Origin: Mesodorylaimus sp. YZB2_4
Lineage: Eukaryota; Nematoda; Enoplea; Dorylaimida; Dorylaimidae
Reading direction: 5' to 3'
DNA length: 64,000 nucleotides
Assembly (NCBI GenBank): GCA_030248295.1
Contig: JASANH010000499.1
Span: 310,001-374,000 of the forward strand
Shown here: positions 34,791 through 47,844 of the stretch, one piece after another
Position numbering within the stretch: position 1 is the first letter of the stretch
How the letters are laid out: every line of letters begins with the position of its first letter
Made by a program: the position numbers and the translations under genes
The notes under the pieces: generated by a model
Seen by the model: the letters and a program-made list of their open reading frames with translations, nothing else
What the model was told of the DNA's origin: nothing
Databases searched by the model: none

Positions 34791-35014
34791 TTCCGAGTCT
34801 TTGCGGATATTTGTCTTCGGGGAAGAAAAAGGGCAGGACCTCACCCGCCGAGGTGGTCTCTCAAAGTTTGGGGTTTCTTGTGTTTGCGCCTTTCAAAAGC
34901 AGTCTAAGCAGGTTACGCGTAGGTCTAACACTCAATGCATGTCCAACAAAGGCAATGAGCAGCCAGAGTGTAGGTAGGGTCAGATAGAATAATCACTGGA
35001 GGTAGAATTCCCCT

Positions 35015-35360
35015 GCCAATCACACCCACCCACATTCACCGAGGCAGCAAATCATGCGTTGCACAAGATTACTGTAATTGTGCTAATTAGTTTCATCAAA
35101 CTGAGCGCTGCACGTTTGGAACGTGAGAGCTCCTTGAAACACGCAAGTTGCAGTTGACACGGCCTCAGGAATTATAAATTAGTAAGTTATACCGTCGCTC
35201 ACTTCAGCTTTTTGCCTCCTTCCCTCGCATTTCAATCCAAATTCGCCCCTCTGTCATCTATCGCTCGGAGCAACAATGTCATCATCAGGCATGTGACGCA
35301 TTGCGAAACTGGTGCCACCTCCTGCTTCGTATAGGACAGGCGAATCATGCGAAGATGGTC
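35015..35360 (-). repeat. orphan copy of precursor upstream module (B type)
   Basis: Matches 34226-34590 in the same orientation: CACACCCACCCAC, GTGCTAATTAG, ACCGTCGCTCACTTC, GCTTTTTGCC and GCGAAACTGGTGCCACC. No precursor exons lie on its downstream side, and the CACGTG core is not preserved. It is the flank of a lost gene copy. Confidence 0.6.
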
Positions 35361-36057
35361 GTAGTCCAAGTCACCATGCCCGTGTGTGTGTCTGCTCGAT
35401 GCCGCTGTCAAACAGACACACATACCCGCATTCATACACGTGCTTTCTACCCCCGCGTTGCACGATCCATCAAAGAGCAGCTGCCAAAAAAAGTGATGTC
35501 ACCAGTTTAATACTTCCAAACCAGGTTTATTACAGTGGGTAATCGTACTTTTTGGGTATTATCACTTCACTAGTGTAGTCAGCACGCGAGAACAAAATGC
35601 AGTCACGGAATTACATGCATTAATGCGAATTATTATTAATTATAAAAATAGTGCCTAACAAGCAAATGCAGGTTTTAAGGACAACGGGCAGCTCTAGATT
35701 TCCCGAGCTTTTTTGAAAGATATGTGATACTCCGAATGAATTAGTTTGATGTCTAGGAACGTATTCTCACTTTTCGTACTCCCACCCATGTACCACATCG
35801 CTTTCGACATGGTATGCATGCGCTGAAATGTTTCAACTAGAAACTAAAAATTAGAGACCACTATGGACAATTTGTTGCAAATGTGAAAAGTGAAGCGCTG
35901 GTGTTAATAAAGACTTCTGTTGTTTGCCCAAAAGACTCGCAATCAGGCTGCGGCACACGGACAAATTTTCAAAAAAAAACGTGCCTAGGCGGCAGAAGAT
36001 ATGAGAGACTGAAGTTTCTTTGACAAAAAGCTCCGACTGGAAGAAGGCAAGCCGCGC

Positions 36058-37581
36058 CCAGGTCTGACATTGGGTTCCGAAGCCCGACGCATGTTTTTGA
36101 GGGTTTGGGCGTGGTTGGGTCGGGTTTTTAGACAGGGTGGTTTTGGGTTGTGGCGGTTGATCTTTTTTTCAAACCCAAAAATACTACTTTTCCACTTGGG
36201 GTCAGCATGACCATATGGATGGCTCCACAGCGTATTGAAGCCGATGTGATATGATTTCGAATGTTGATGCGTATGATTCCGTTGGTTTCGAATCGACGGA
36301 TCCTGGTGTTTCAAAACATGTACCTAGTGCTTTCAGCTTTTCTAATTCGACATGTCAGTCTGAATGTCGCATACTGTAGCGATTTTGTAATTCCATCTCA
36401 TACTTTTTCTCTGGGAAACGAGGCTATCGCATCCTCTTCTCGCTTGCTAGAAACCCAAGCAATAGGTCTTGCATCTTTCTCTTCCAACATTCCTTTCATC
36501 AATGCCTTCACCGCTGCTCTGTATGGGTTAGTGTTGAGATAAAAGCACTCGTAGAAAGGTGGTTCTGGTTCCTTCCTCGCATTATACCACACCGACTGTG
36601 AACTGAGAAGTCGTCTATCAGCAGATAATATCGAGCTCTGGCCTGATCTCGAGTCGACTCGCAGCGAGAGATCAGATCAGGCAGATCTGCCTAAACTTGA
36701 AAGTTTGAAAGCTTGGTTGGTCAGAATCCATGAAGCTTTTTGCTTTTTGGCAGTGCATGGGCTTGAGTCTTTGGTTGGGTTTAGAGAGTGATTTCTTGCA
36801 TTGAAACAGGTATTTCCTGTAAGTTTATTCATAGGCTAGTGAGAAATTATGACTGCGAGAGGCCAATTTTGCAAACACTTTGCTTCCGGCCCCCGCACCC
36901 CACTCGCACTTGGGTGATCGGCTCTCATTCTTGAGAGGAGCATTTTATTGTTCGGGGAAGAGGGCTTGTAAAATTAGTGCCCGGAAAGGAAATGGTCGTT
37001 GAGATACGTATGTGCAGGCAGGATACTGTATTTTTCAGGTCTTTGGTTGTGTTTTAAAAGTTAAACAATCGAATTTGGAAGTGCAGTCAGATTAGCTTAT
37101 GCCTGTTTATCACATGCTAGATAAGTTACTTCTGGTATTCCTGCAGATCTTTTTGAAGTTAGATGAACAAGCGAGTGGGGCACGACCCACACACTGGTCA
37201 AAATGTGTTCATCGTAAGGTCAACTTTTAGAGTTACAGTATGCACTGTCAAGATGTGCTACACGTAGCCCTGGGGTGGCCGGGGGAGATTCTTCCACACC
37301 TCAAAAGCTCACTCTCGCAGGAGACTTCCGAGTAAAATCACTATGCTAAGACTGCTTTTCCTGAGGTCGTTTAGTAAAAAATGATAGCATTTTAACAATA
37401 TGTGCATTATCCTAAAAATAAACTTCACTGAACAAAAGTGGTTTTTCGGGTCTTTGTCAGGTTTTACAAAAATATTGGTTTTTATGGGTTGGATTCGGGC
37501 TCACTAGCCAATGGGTTGAGTTCGACTTAAAAATTTTTGGGTTGGGTTTGGGTCGAGCTGTGAACCCATTGTCAGACTTGG
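36058..37581. mobile_element. non-autonomous hAT-like element, 1.5 kb
   Basis: The ends are inverted: CCAGGTCTGACATTGGGTTC at the left, and at the right GAACCCATTGTCAGACTTGG, its complement with two mismatches. Flanking 8-mers AGCCGCGC (36050-36057) and TGCCGCGC (37582-37589) match at seven of eight positions, as expected for the 8-bp target duplication of hAT elements. GGGTTTGGG-type words are iterated near both ends. No transposase is visible. Confidence 0.75.
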
Positions 37582-38359
37582 TGCCGCGCGATTATATTTC
37601 CCGCTAAAACATTCAAAATTTCGACGCCTGCACCTTACCCCGGGACTAGTGGGCTGAGTGTAGCAAGTCGAAAATATTTATGCTGCTGGTATAGAGTAGT
37701 AGGAGTACGGAACAAGGGGCAAAAACGAGACCAGGGGCAAAACTACTTAGTGTTTTTACACGGTTTTTTGTAATTATGACTAGTTTACAACATCAGGCAT
37801 CACAAAAATCTAATCTTAGCTCAAACAGACCGCCATAGCATTAATTGGAAGGATGGAACGGGTGGGCAGCCCTGAACGCAATGAGTCAACTGCACAGATA
37901 TTTCGGTTAGTGCGAAGAAGCATATCAATTAAAGACGACTTTAGAAAATGCTAATGAAACATTTGCGAGGTTAGTACATACCCAGCTCTCTTAGTCAGTA
38001 CCTGAAGGCGCCTTTGCAGCGAGTCCCACAGCTCAGTCTCTTTGTCCTTTTCTTCATAATCAGCTCCAGCATACCAGATGCATCGCTGCGCAGATTGCAC
38101 AATCATGTTTGCAACCGAGGCGATGGCTTCTACTTTCTGGTTTCAGCACTCCAAAAATTCTGTTTTCGGCTCTCATCACGATCGATGCATCGATCTTTTG
38201 GAGGAGCATCAACCCGCTCCCAAAAACCTCTGACTCCATAGCATTGAACAAATTTGTGGTATACATCTTCATGTCTATCTACTCCCCGACCTATTCTTAC
38301 AAATCTTACAAGAAGCCTCCCCCTCGCAAAACGGGAGACCCGGCTCCTAGTGTAAAGTA

Positions 38360-41300
38360 CCTTGCCATTCGTCGCAATTGCAGAGTACGAAACCGACCTC
38401 ACGTCAGCAGCAACAACAACAGCGTCAGGGCACCAACTCTGGATCCAGTGGCTCCCAGACGCAAAACCGCCATCACCAACGTGGACGTGTGGCTGCGGTA
38501 AACCAAGAAACACCGACATCGGCGTTTGACAACAGTGAGTCTATGTTTGGAACTGTGCATGCTAGTGGGAACGCTGGATAGAATGGTAGGAGTGCGACTT
38601 TAGGTAGGGCATCCGCTACGTTGCTCCCTGTTTTGATGATCATGGCACTCTGTATGCCATTTGCGCGCGCAGAAACGTTGTTCTTGTTCCAGCCAGGAAT
38701 GGGCGGTACCTTTTGAAGCATACACCGGGATGTCCGGTGCTAAGCACCTAAAATTAAAGAAGTTTCGAATGCTCTGGTTAATATTTGTGTCCCACGGATG
38801 TCGCCAGTCATCCGTCCAGCCTTTAAATGTGCACTGCACGAGAAGACGTACTGTACGCGTACAAGCAATGTTTTTGGAAAAGACATCGTGCAGGACAAGG
38901 AAATAAAAAAAAACAGTAGCACCAGAGTTATGCAAGTCTGTCTATCAGACTAAAAATTGGGAATGGATTTTCCTTGCAAAAGGTTGGAAACTAAACTTGG
39001 ATGACGCATCGCCCGTTAGAGGTGGGTTATAAATTTTGCTGCTATGACCACTGTCAGTCAGCTACGAATTTCGTGATTGGGGAGGGTCTGGTTTTTACAA
39101 CAGGCGACAATATGCTTCATTCCGACTTGATGAGCTGCAGGATGTCATGCATCTACAGGGCATTGTGCTACCGAAGATGAAGTCTTGATTTGGGGTCCAC
39201 GGAATCTGACCCACCGGTGCCAGTATAAGTTTGAGGGACAGTTTAACGCCTCGGTAGTAGAGCACTATTTGATTGTTGAGGAGTTGCAAATTGCATTAGG
39301 CCTCGCTGGCAAGTTTCGGCCCTCCCTAGGAAGTTTGTGCATACCTACAGGTGTGTCCCAGACAGATCAAGACCTTTGGTGCGCCTAAATGCTTCTGATT
39401 GGCGCCCTAGCGATTTTTTCCCCCCCGAAAGGAGATACCTCGAGAAATTTTTGATCCAGTCAACATTAAGCCGCAATTTTTGGAACGGAAACTAACTTAT
39501 CTTGTGGCGCATGGTTTCCATCAGCTATGGATGGAGCTTTGCCGTGAAAGCCAGAAACAATTGGATGTCATATGGCAGCTCTTGAGAGTCGATCCCACGT
39601 TAAAGCCGCGTGCCGCGTTTCAACGTGATGATATATCTGCCATATTTGTTGGGCAGGCGCTACGCGTCTCCTCTTGCCGTCGGATCAATGCTCTACAGAT
39701 TTTTTTGGGGTGACAAATGGTGACAAAGGTGACAAATGTTATTCCTTGATTCCTGGGAAGGCTGAAAACGGTACCCTTACTGATACCTGGTTCATGCGAT
39801 GTGCAAACGTTCAGCCCTCAAACTCCTCGCCAACAAAGAATTTCGTCAGTGTATCAGCAAGGCAATGAGTGGCTCCTCTCTGGTGTTTCTATTCACGTGC
39901 ATCAGCTACACGTTGAACTATTTTGGAAGGATCCTTGGGAGCCTGTTGTTTTCCGCGCTCCTGCAGTTTCTGAAAGAATGGACAGGCAAATCTTCCCATC
40001 CTTTGTGGACCATAGTGGCGCACTCCTTGTGATAGATCAACGTCTTGACCGCTTGATTAACTACACCGCAGCCTTATCAACTAACCCCGATGTGGTCAGG
40101 GCTGTTTTATTAGGTGCAGGCCGAGGCGTTGGCGCTGCTATGAGAGGTTTAGGCCAAGGAATCAGCGGTATCTATCATGGCATTTCCAGGTCGGCAGTAG
40201 ACTTGATTAACGGTCTGCTAGCTGGACCAGTCCAGTTTGTGGTGAATGTTTTAACTTTTGCCAAAGTAGTTCAAGGCATATGCATTCTATTACTTTGGCT
40301 TTATCGTCGTTTTGGGCTACCCCAATGTTTTCGAACCAGCAATGATCGATGCTGATGATCCTCCACCTACTCTTCCGAGGTCGAGAAACGCTAGCCCGAG
40401 AGATCCGCTCACCTTCGCAACCGTGTTGGAGTATTTTCGTCCAAAGCCGTGTACCCCCGAAATTGAAGTGGATAACACAGGAATGGAATTACAGCCTTCA
40501 GCGGAAGTACCCACTGTTATGGTTGCAGAAACCTCTTATCCGCATGGGCCTCACCCGTTCATTGAAGTACAGCTAGGGTCTGTCACAGCCAAAGCCCTGG
40601 TCGATACAGAATTAACACTTACCTTGATCAATGCTAAATTGACTCTTAAAGTCATGCAGCATTTAGGAATCGAGATGCTGAAATCAGAGGCGGAAGCTAA
40701 CAAGATTACTGGCGCACTTCTCAAATTTCTTGGAAACCTAATATTGCTATTCAAATTAGGGACAGCACAGTTTTAGCATCCCGCGCATGTTACGGATTCG
40801 TGTCCCCGCCAAATGGTTATTGGGTCGGATTTCATGGAGCGAGGAGGAGGTCCCTTGCTGTTAGATTTTTCACGTCGAATTTTTAGTTTCCGATCAGCTA
40901 CCATTCCACTGGCTGCTGAATCCGAAACGATTGAGGCCGCATTGATACACGATTTCGCTCGGGTAAAAAATAAGTGCATAGTTCCGCCTAGATCAGAAAT
41001 GGTTTGCGAAGTTTTCATGCGGTCACATGAATCAGGGAATGTATTGCTGAAACCGTCGGCAGTCTTGTCAGTCAACTATCCGGGCGCTGAAGTGCATCCC
41101 GCTTTTGTCAGTCCTAATGGCGGGACAGCGCCGATCCTGATCACGAGCCACTCCCGCGAACCAGTGACTTTATTCCCAGGCGTAAGGATATGTGACGTAA
41201 CGCCAGGTGAACCTCTGCACGCAGCAGAAGTACCAGTAATTGCAGCCGTGGAGAGCGCAATGTGTCCAATGGTCGACCTGTCTTCAGCCGATCTGACAGC

Positions 41301-43340
41301 GAGTCAGAAGGCTGACCTTCGCGCGTTGATTTTGAAATATAGCGACGTTTTCGCGACTTCGGAAATTGATTTGGGGTGTACTCCGCTCCTTGAGCACACA
41401 ATCCCCACTGACGACCATCCGCCGACTTTCCAGGCCCCATATAGAATTCCCTTGGCTTTCAAAATCGAGGTTAAGCGGCAACTCGATCAGTGGATGGATC
41501 ATGGCATTATTGAGGAGTCCTCAAGTCCTTGGAATAGTCCATTGTTAGTAATGAAAAAGAAATCGGGTGACTTACGGCTGTGTGTTGATCTATGAAAGGT
41601 CAACGCATCCACGCAACCAACCCCTTATCAGTTACCGCGCATTGACGAAATTTTGGGCTCTCTTGGTAAGACGCAATTTTTCTCCACATTGGATTTGGCA
41701 GGAGCTTAACTCCAAATGCCTCTGAAGCAGGAAAATAGGCCTAAGACTGCGTTCTTAACACCGATGGAGCGTTTTCAGTTCCGCCGTATGTCATACGGAC
41801 TCCCGCTGGCTCCATTTTCCTTTCAGCTGTTGATGGAACGCGCGTTAAGAGGCATGATAGGGGAATCTTGCCACGTTTTCCTCGACGACATTTTAGTTGC
41901 TTCGGATACTTTCGAGAGCCGCTGGATCCATTTGGAGCAAGCTTTCCAGCGTCTGGATCTGGCCAATCTGAAGCTGAAGCCAGCCGAATGCCAGCTCGCG
42001 CTAGCGAAAGTGCCATTTTTCGGCCACATTATTTCTCGAAATGGCTTAGAACCCGACCCTGAAAAAGTTCGAGCAGTCGCCAAGCATCCCGCTCCCCAAA
42101 ATGTCGCACAGCTGCGCAGTTTCCTTGGTTTAGTCAACTACTATAGACGATTTATCCCTTACATGGCGTCTACTGCGGAATCGCTATACCGCCTTTTCAA
42201 ACCGTCCGTTCGTTTTGAGTGAAGTCCAAGGAAACGAGCTGCGTTTGAAAGTCTACGTTTAAAGTTGACTTCGTTCGACGTCCTACTTCATCCAGATTTT
42301 TCGAGAGGGTTTCTCCTGCAGACCGACGCATCCAAAACAGGACTAGGAGCCGTCCTAGCCCAGTCCACATCGCAAGGCGACAGACCAATTGCCTATGTAA
42401 GCCGGACATTGACAGCAGCAAAGAAAAATTATTCGGCCATTAAACTTGAGTGTTTGGCGATCGTTTGGGCCCTAAAACACTTTCGGCTCTACATCGGCTC
42501 TACATGTATGGTCAACGGATCATAGTTTTGTCTGACCACCAACCGCTGCGGTATGTGCTCTCCGCGACTAGTCTCACGGGGCGTTTAGCTCGATGGAGCA
42601 TGGCCATCCAAGGGTTTGACCTCTATCGTCGTGGACAAAGCAACTAGAATGCAGATGCAGATGAGAGCACCCGTTTGTGCGATCCACGTTCCGCCCTCTT
42701 CTTCTCCTATAATCGAAGGCAACGTGATGTTGGCAGAGAAGCAAAAAACCGATCCTTAGTTTGGTCCGGTGTTCGCCTTCCTGACGGAGGATACCTTGCC
42801 TATGGGGGAGGACAAGGACGAGGTCGAATCGAAAATTCGTCAAACTGTCGTTTTGAGTGACCTGTACTCCTTGCAAGATGGTGTTCTCCATTACCATCCA
42901 AAACATGGGAAGGAGCTCACCCCACGGCTAGCCCTCCCTATATCCTTAGTACAGGAGGTGTTGGAATGCTGTTGGAATGCTGTCACAACATATCTTGCTG
43001 GCGCAAGAAACGCAAAAAGCGACTGTAGACAAGCACACCCAAGATCCATCAAGGTGATCTGGTTATGGTGTACGTCCCAGGAGTAGGAAAAGGGAAGTCA
43101 CCGGAATTGGCGCATTTGTGTAAGGGGCCCTTCGGAGTAAAGGAGGTCAAATTGCCCTAAGTAAAAGTTGAGATGAAAAGTTTATGGCACAGAAAGAACA
43201 GTCCAAGTTTGGTTTTGGTGAACATCGACCGATTGAAAAAGTTCAAAGGTTCTTATCCAACGGAGGAGTCTAGACCCTCTGGTGCGGCACCCTACAACCC
43301 TTTGAGCCGCGCTAAACAGAATTTGCTAAAAGAGTAATGG
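38360..43340 (+). mobile_element. decayed Ty3/gypsy retroelement with envelope-like segment before pol
   Basis: In order on the plus strand: a Gln/Ser-rich nucleocapsid-like stretch (38378-38580); a signal-peptide-like hydrophobic stretch (about 38610-38670) opening a glycoprotein-like region with sequons; a membrane segment near 40240-40310; an aspartic protease region with VDTE where VDTG is expected (about 40605); reverse transcriptase (about 41380-42220) with LVMKKKSGDLRLCVD and FLDDILVA as the catalytic box; RNase H (42265-42650); and the start of integrase (about 42800-42960). In-frame stops occur at 41593, near 41708, at 42220 and at 42645, with a frameshift in RNase H. The integrase core is missing: sequence jumps near 42980 to the carboxy-terminal part. 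No 5' LTR was recognised. Dead element. Confidence 0.85.
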
Positions 43341-44129
43341 TGGCTGACGTTAGCGGATGAGTTGAAGCAAGAGAGGGAGCAGATGTAACGTGATGACGAT
43401 CTGCGTCGAAGTCGCAACAGTTACTTATCAGCGATTATGAAGTGTTGTGAGTAATTTTGTCTGGCATTTGGGGCATGCTATTTATAATCGGTGGCAGAAT
43501 AGGTTTCATGACGGAGGTCTGGTAACCTTCGTTTAGGATTTGATTTACTAGGATTTTGCATTGTATTTTACGTTCGTATTGTCTGGTCACGGAATGTCTT
43601 CAATGAGTGCATGGACTAGAAAATGGCAAACCGAATTTATATGTTATTGGTTAAATGTGCCGCGACATTTATTTTCGAATCGTGATGCAAATAAGGTCGC
43701 TATCTAAGCCATGGTATGTTTGAATTTCGTGTCGGATGGCTTATAAGTAAACGGTGAGTAGAAGTCGGAAGTCGTCGCTTTAGTAGCGCTGTTACACATG
43801 CATAGCCTGTTAGAACAATTTGTAGAGAGACTATGAGTTGCACAATACTGGTTCGTCGAGAAGACTTTTTCTAGACGGCTGTAAAAATTGGTGGACAATA
43901 GTCTGCTTAGCATTTGCTTGATGCCTGTTATTTGTTATACGCAACAGAATCCAGTGCCATTCTATGGAAGATCAGATGATATTTTGGTCTTCATTATCTT
44001 TGGTGCACGAGCAACGATTACTTCGAGTCCGTGTGAGCAAGCAATACTCCCTGGACGTCTTCGTGACTTCCTCCGATTAACACGACGCCGCTCCCATTTC
44101 TTGCCCAACGGCCTGATCAAAGTAAGTTT

Positions 44130-44560
44130 CATAGCACGTGAAAGGAAACGGGATAGGACGAATAATTGGATCCGAATATGTCGACGGAAGGAGGCATATT
44201 TATTGTGTCAGCGACGGTGCATGTCGTAAATTGGACGTCTGAGAACTCTTGCTCACACCCAAAGACTATAGCTTTCCTGCTTTAACGTCCCGACGAGCTA
44301 ATTCTGAGCATCTGGCACAACGAATGATTTCCTGTCTCGAGAGCACGTGCAGTGGGTGTGTTCGATTGGTAGGTGACCCCACCCTTCAATGCTTACGCCA
44401 GTTGCCCAATTATATTGCCTCACCCAATTAGCACCGGCATGTACCGAGGAGGTGCGCAGTAATTACATTGGGGCCTTTCGCTTGTCACATATTCGAGGAT
44501 GCTACCTGCTCTTTGTTTACAGTCGTCTGAAGAAATGTGTTGGCGTTCGCCGGCTATAAA
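44130..44560 (+). promoter_or_regulatory. upstream module and TATA box of copy E
   Basis: CACGTG at 44135-44140 (597 bases from the ATG), then CAAAACTGG/CACCC-type words in reverse orientation relative to copies A-C, CCAATTAGCACCGGCAT, and TATAAAA at 44555-44561, about 180 bases before the ATG. The layout mirrors copy D. Confidence 0.65.
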
Positions 44561-44736
44561 ACCGAGTGATAGCGCTACGAAATCAGCATTCTTACCCGTA
44601 CATCGGAGATCCAAATCTGTCATTCACGCATAAGATCTTCGTTCAACCAATCATCGCCAGATCAAGTCTTGCTCACCTCCGTCTCAATTCAGTCCGAATC
44701 AATCAAGTTTTGTCACAATTCTGTTGAAATTCTAGA

Positions 44737-45171
44737 ATGAGCCCATCTTTCTTTGTCGTGCTCTTGGCAGTCGTCGTTGGCTTATTGGCCCTTTATGTGA
44801 GCACTGCAGCGCCGCCTCATGAACTGGAGTACCAGTAAGTATCGGCATCTCAGAAGTGTGAGCCAGATAAGCGACATGGCTAGCGAAGAGACTCCAATGC
44901 ATCCCACATTGCAAGCCCACAAAACTAGGTGTAAACCGATTCAACTCTGTCCTGAATATCAAGACTTTGTTGTAATTTTAGATCAGCTTTGTCACCAAAA
45001 CTGACGCAAAATCGGAACAGGCGCATGGCGAACGCATCACGTACTTACAGACACCTTGTTGTCTTGAGGTCAGATGGAAACGATAAATCGAAAAAGGTCG
45101 TTTTGCGATGGAAGAGCAGCACTTTTATCAACTGCTTTTTTTCGCCAATTCAATGCGTCCATGTGCGTTAG
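44737..45171 (+). CDS. AstC: allatostatin-C-like neuropeptide precursor, copy E
   Basis: Exons 44737-44834 and 44982-45171, GTAAGT donor, TTTTAG acceptor, phase-2 intron of 147 bases. The 95-residue precursor has a signal peptide (core about 5-19), RR at 46-47 and the carboxy-terminal ring NCFFSPIQCVHVR with cysteines at 84 and 91. Compared with copies A-C the first ring residue is Phe instead of Tyr, and His replaces Phe/Tyr after the second cysteine. It is the only plus-strand member, because it sits in the left arm of the inverted repeat. It differs from copy D at five residues. Intact, with promoter. Confidence 0.75.
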
Positions 45172-45410
45172 ACGATAAGTAGCTGGCGTTACTTCCCAAA
45201 CATGAGCGTTCACTTTAGAATTCGCTAGCCAAACACCGTAAGACAAGTCGTTTGAACTTGTGGCTTTGTGGCTTTGTGAGCTATATTTGAGCATGAGATT
45301 TTTCGTATCGATTCAATGTTATAGCACGAATTCCACAGCACAGTATGGTATGTTGTGTGCACCACCAAACGTATGTTCTGCCAGTGCACGGTCAAAAATA
45401 GCGAAGGCGA

Positions 45411-46552
45411 TCAGTTTCGTGAGTACCTTTGATAAAGCACATCAAAAAAGAGGGTCGAAAAATTCGACTGGCGAAGCATATTCTGTATGGATCGAGTCTC
45501 TCAGAAACCCTCTCGTAAAAGCACTTTACCGAATAATGCGGGCACTAGTCACATCAATAATATATTGATGCGCTGATGAGCATCTTGGACAGCACTCAAG
45601 AACAGTCTTTCCTCAACTACGACTATCACAAAGTTCTGACCAGAAGCTATCGAACGCCTTCAGAACTTATTGAGCATGCAATGGTTTGATCAATGACAAC
45701 CTGAGACAGCTGCTTGGAGTTTCTTAATTTCTTCGTATGTTCTGCCGAGTGAACTCAATTTTTTTCAAATATATCCCCAGTGAGCAAATACATTCGCGGT
45801 TCCATCCGCATCGCTATATTTTTCGGTCCATCGGTAGCTGCAGGGGAGAGTCGATTTTCAGGCCTTTTACCATGGGCTAGGGGGCTTATTAGCTGACCTC
45901 ATCTCGCCATTGAGTAGGGTCCATCCGGGATGTCCGCGCAGAGAGAACTTCACCAAGCTCTCAAACAGTCCGAGTTGAACCCAGGCTGACAGGTTTGCAG
46001 CTTTGCCGAGCAAACTGTGACACGCTATTCACCGCTGCGCAGAAGAGGCGGCTCCTCACGTATCGAATGGTTGAAGTTGCTACGCGTAGAAAAGCAGGTA
46101 CACAGCAGAAGCTGATATTGCGTTTTTTAAAAGATCGAGCTTTCCCACACAGTTTAGTGTATCAGCGGAAGGTTCATCATAGGCATAACTTTGGTGACTG
46201 CGGGCCCGAAACCCTGAATATTAACGAAATAAGCAAATTTTTCCAAAAGCCTAGCAAAAGCCTAGATCCTCGAAATCAAAAAGATTTACAATAGATAGGG
46301 GAAGGTTTATTTCATTCAACTACAAATACACGGATGGGGCATGACTTTTTTGCGAGATGTATTGTAGCTGCAAACTAACAATAAGATGACTCACACCAAA
46401 CGCAAATCGATGCCTTTATTTTTTGTTCTTCACGAATGCAAGCGCCGTGGACGTGCATATCCATCAATGTTATGTGTTTTACCCTTTTATCCAGCAACTT
46501 TCCAATATGCATATCAACAGTTACAGTCATCCGTAAGCTACATTCTCCTACC
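45411..46552. other. no gene recognised
   Basis: Left part of the spacer between the inverted-repeat arms; no supported coding sequence. Confidence 0.35.
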
Positions 46553-46692
46553 GACCTGGCTCGTGGCTTGGCTGGGCGTGGTACATTTACGGGCAAGTGG
46601 TTGACTCGCGCCCTAATAAATCATTTCAAAATGAGCTTTTGAAAAATGTGTCCCCCCCCCACCCTCGAGTGTTTATCCCTTCGTTTGGTGTT
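46553..46692 (+). repeat. SINE family A, internally deleted copy
   Basis: Retains the head start CTCGTGGCTTGGCTGGG, TTTACGGGCAAGTGGTTGACTC and the tail words TAAATCATTTC and CACCCTCGAGTG, interrupted by a C run at about 46652-46660. The anticodon-arm region is missing. Confidence 0.6.
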
Positions 46693-47262
46693 GATAGTGA
46701 ACATGAGGACGGGCACCCTATCTTCAATTCCTGATCTATCACCCATCGCATAATTGTCTACCCAAAGTGAATGAGTAAGGATCAACTAAGAATGAGTGAG
46801 GGTCAAATAAAAACACTGATACCTACTTGGAGGAGTAGGGAAACAAATACAAATAAAGAAACCAATTAATCCCTAGTCACTCTACTTTGTCAAATATACT
46901 GTAGTTTGCCTTTCTTGAAATGGCACCGGGCAGAATATCGTAGTGAAAAGATAAGAAATTAGAACAGGCGATAGTTTTACTTGCAAACGCGTCCTGCATC
47001 ACAAATGGTGAATATGATGCAACTTGCACTTCGCATCCTCGAAGTTTTTAACATAAGACACTTTTCAAATACATTTCACACCTACTTCAAAGTGGCCACC
47101 TCATGGAGCTTTTAAAAAGCTTCAACAAACCAGTTTACACTGGCACAACAGACAGTTTTCCACACATCACACACTGACTTACAAACCTTCTAGGCGAGAG
47201 AAAGAAGCACGCAAATTTTAAAAGCAAAAATCGCAGGGCGACTTTTGTTTTCTGCACCTCAC

Positions 47263-47695
47263 CTAGCGCACATAGACGCATTGGATTGGCGAAAAATAGC
47301 AGTTGATAAAAGTGCTGCTTTTCCAACGCAGAACGACCTTGTGTTTCGACCCATCGTTTCCATTCGGCTTTATGATGACGAGGTGTCGGTAATTGCGTGA
47401 TGCGCGCTTGTTTCGATTTATCTCAAGCTTGGGTGTCAAAGTGGACCTAAGAGGAGTTAATGGCTGACAGTAGTTTGAACCCGGCCAGCGTTGATCTTAG
47501 AGCTGCCATTTTGACATCGCTACTGCATGTTCAAGCTCACTAGGCTCATATGCTTTTGCTATGATAGACTGTCGGTCCCGAACAGACTGGTACTTACTTG
47601 GAGTTTTCCTTCTGCATTGGCATTGCGCTGCTTATATCCATCACCAATAAGCTGGCAATCACTGCCAAGAACATGATAAGCGAAGAAGCATTCAT
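47263..47695 (-). CDS. AstC: allatostatin-C-like neuropeptide precursor, copy C
   Basis: Exons 47695-47598 and 47446-47263, GTAAGT donor and phase-2 intron of 151 bases. The 93-residue precursor has a signal peptide (core about 5-19), KR at 46-47 and the ring NCYFSPIQCVYVR, cysteines 82 and 89. The first half differs from the paralogues while the block after KR is conserved. It sits inside the spacer of the inverted repeat, in tandem orientation with A, B and D. Sequence after KR is intermediate between A/B (Tyr in the ring) and D/E (RWKSSTF before the ring), which suggests that D/E derive from a C-like ancestor. Confidence 0.75.
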
Positions 47696-47844
47696 TATAG
47701 AGCTGGAGTAGAGGTGCGATAAAACTTGACTGAATGCCGTATAAAGTAAGAAGGATAGGACAGAAAATTAATCACTTGATGATTAGCTGAATGACGAGCT
47801 TTGGATACCCGACGCAACAATGTGGAGAGGGCAGGATCTCGGGC

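Larger units (their letters stand above)
42980..45410 (+). repeat. left arm of 2.4-kb inverted repeat
   Basis: Matches the complement of 53910-56330 almost base for base. Order in the arm: integrase carboxy terminus, 3' end and flank of the gypsy element, precursor upstream module, TATA, and a complete AstC-like gene. Examples of identity include the coding exons, whose products differ at only five of 95 residues. The arm's inner end is near 45410, where AAAAATAGCG is the last clearly shared block. Confidence 0.85.

Noticed and set aside
38014-38360. Gag capsid coding region of the gypsy element
   Set aside because: Frames are broken and no major-homology-like block could be recognised, so the element's left limit is left open.
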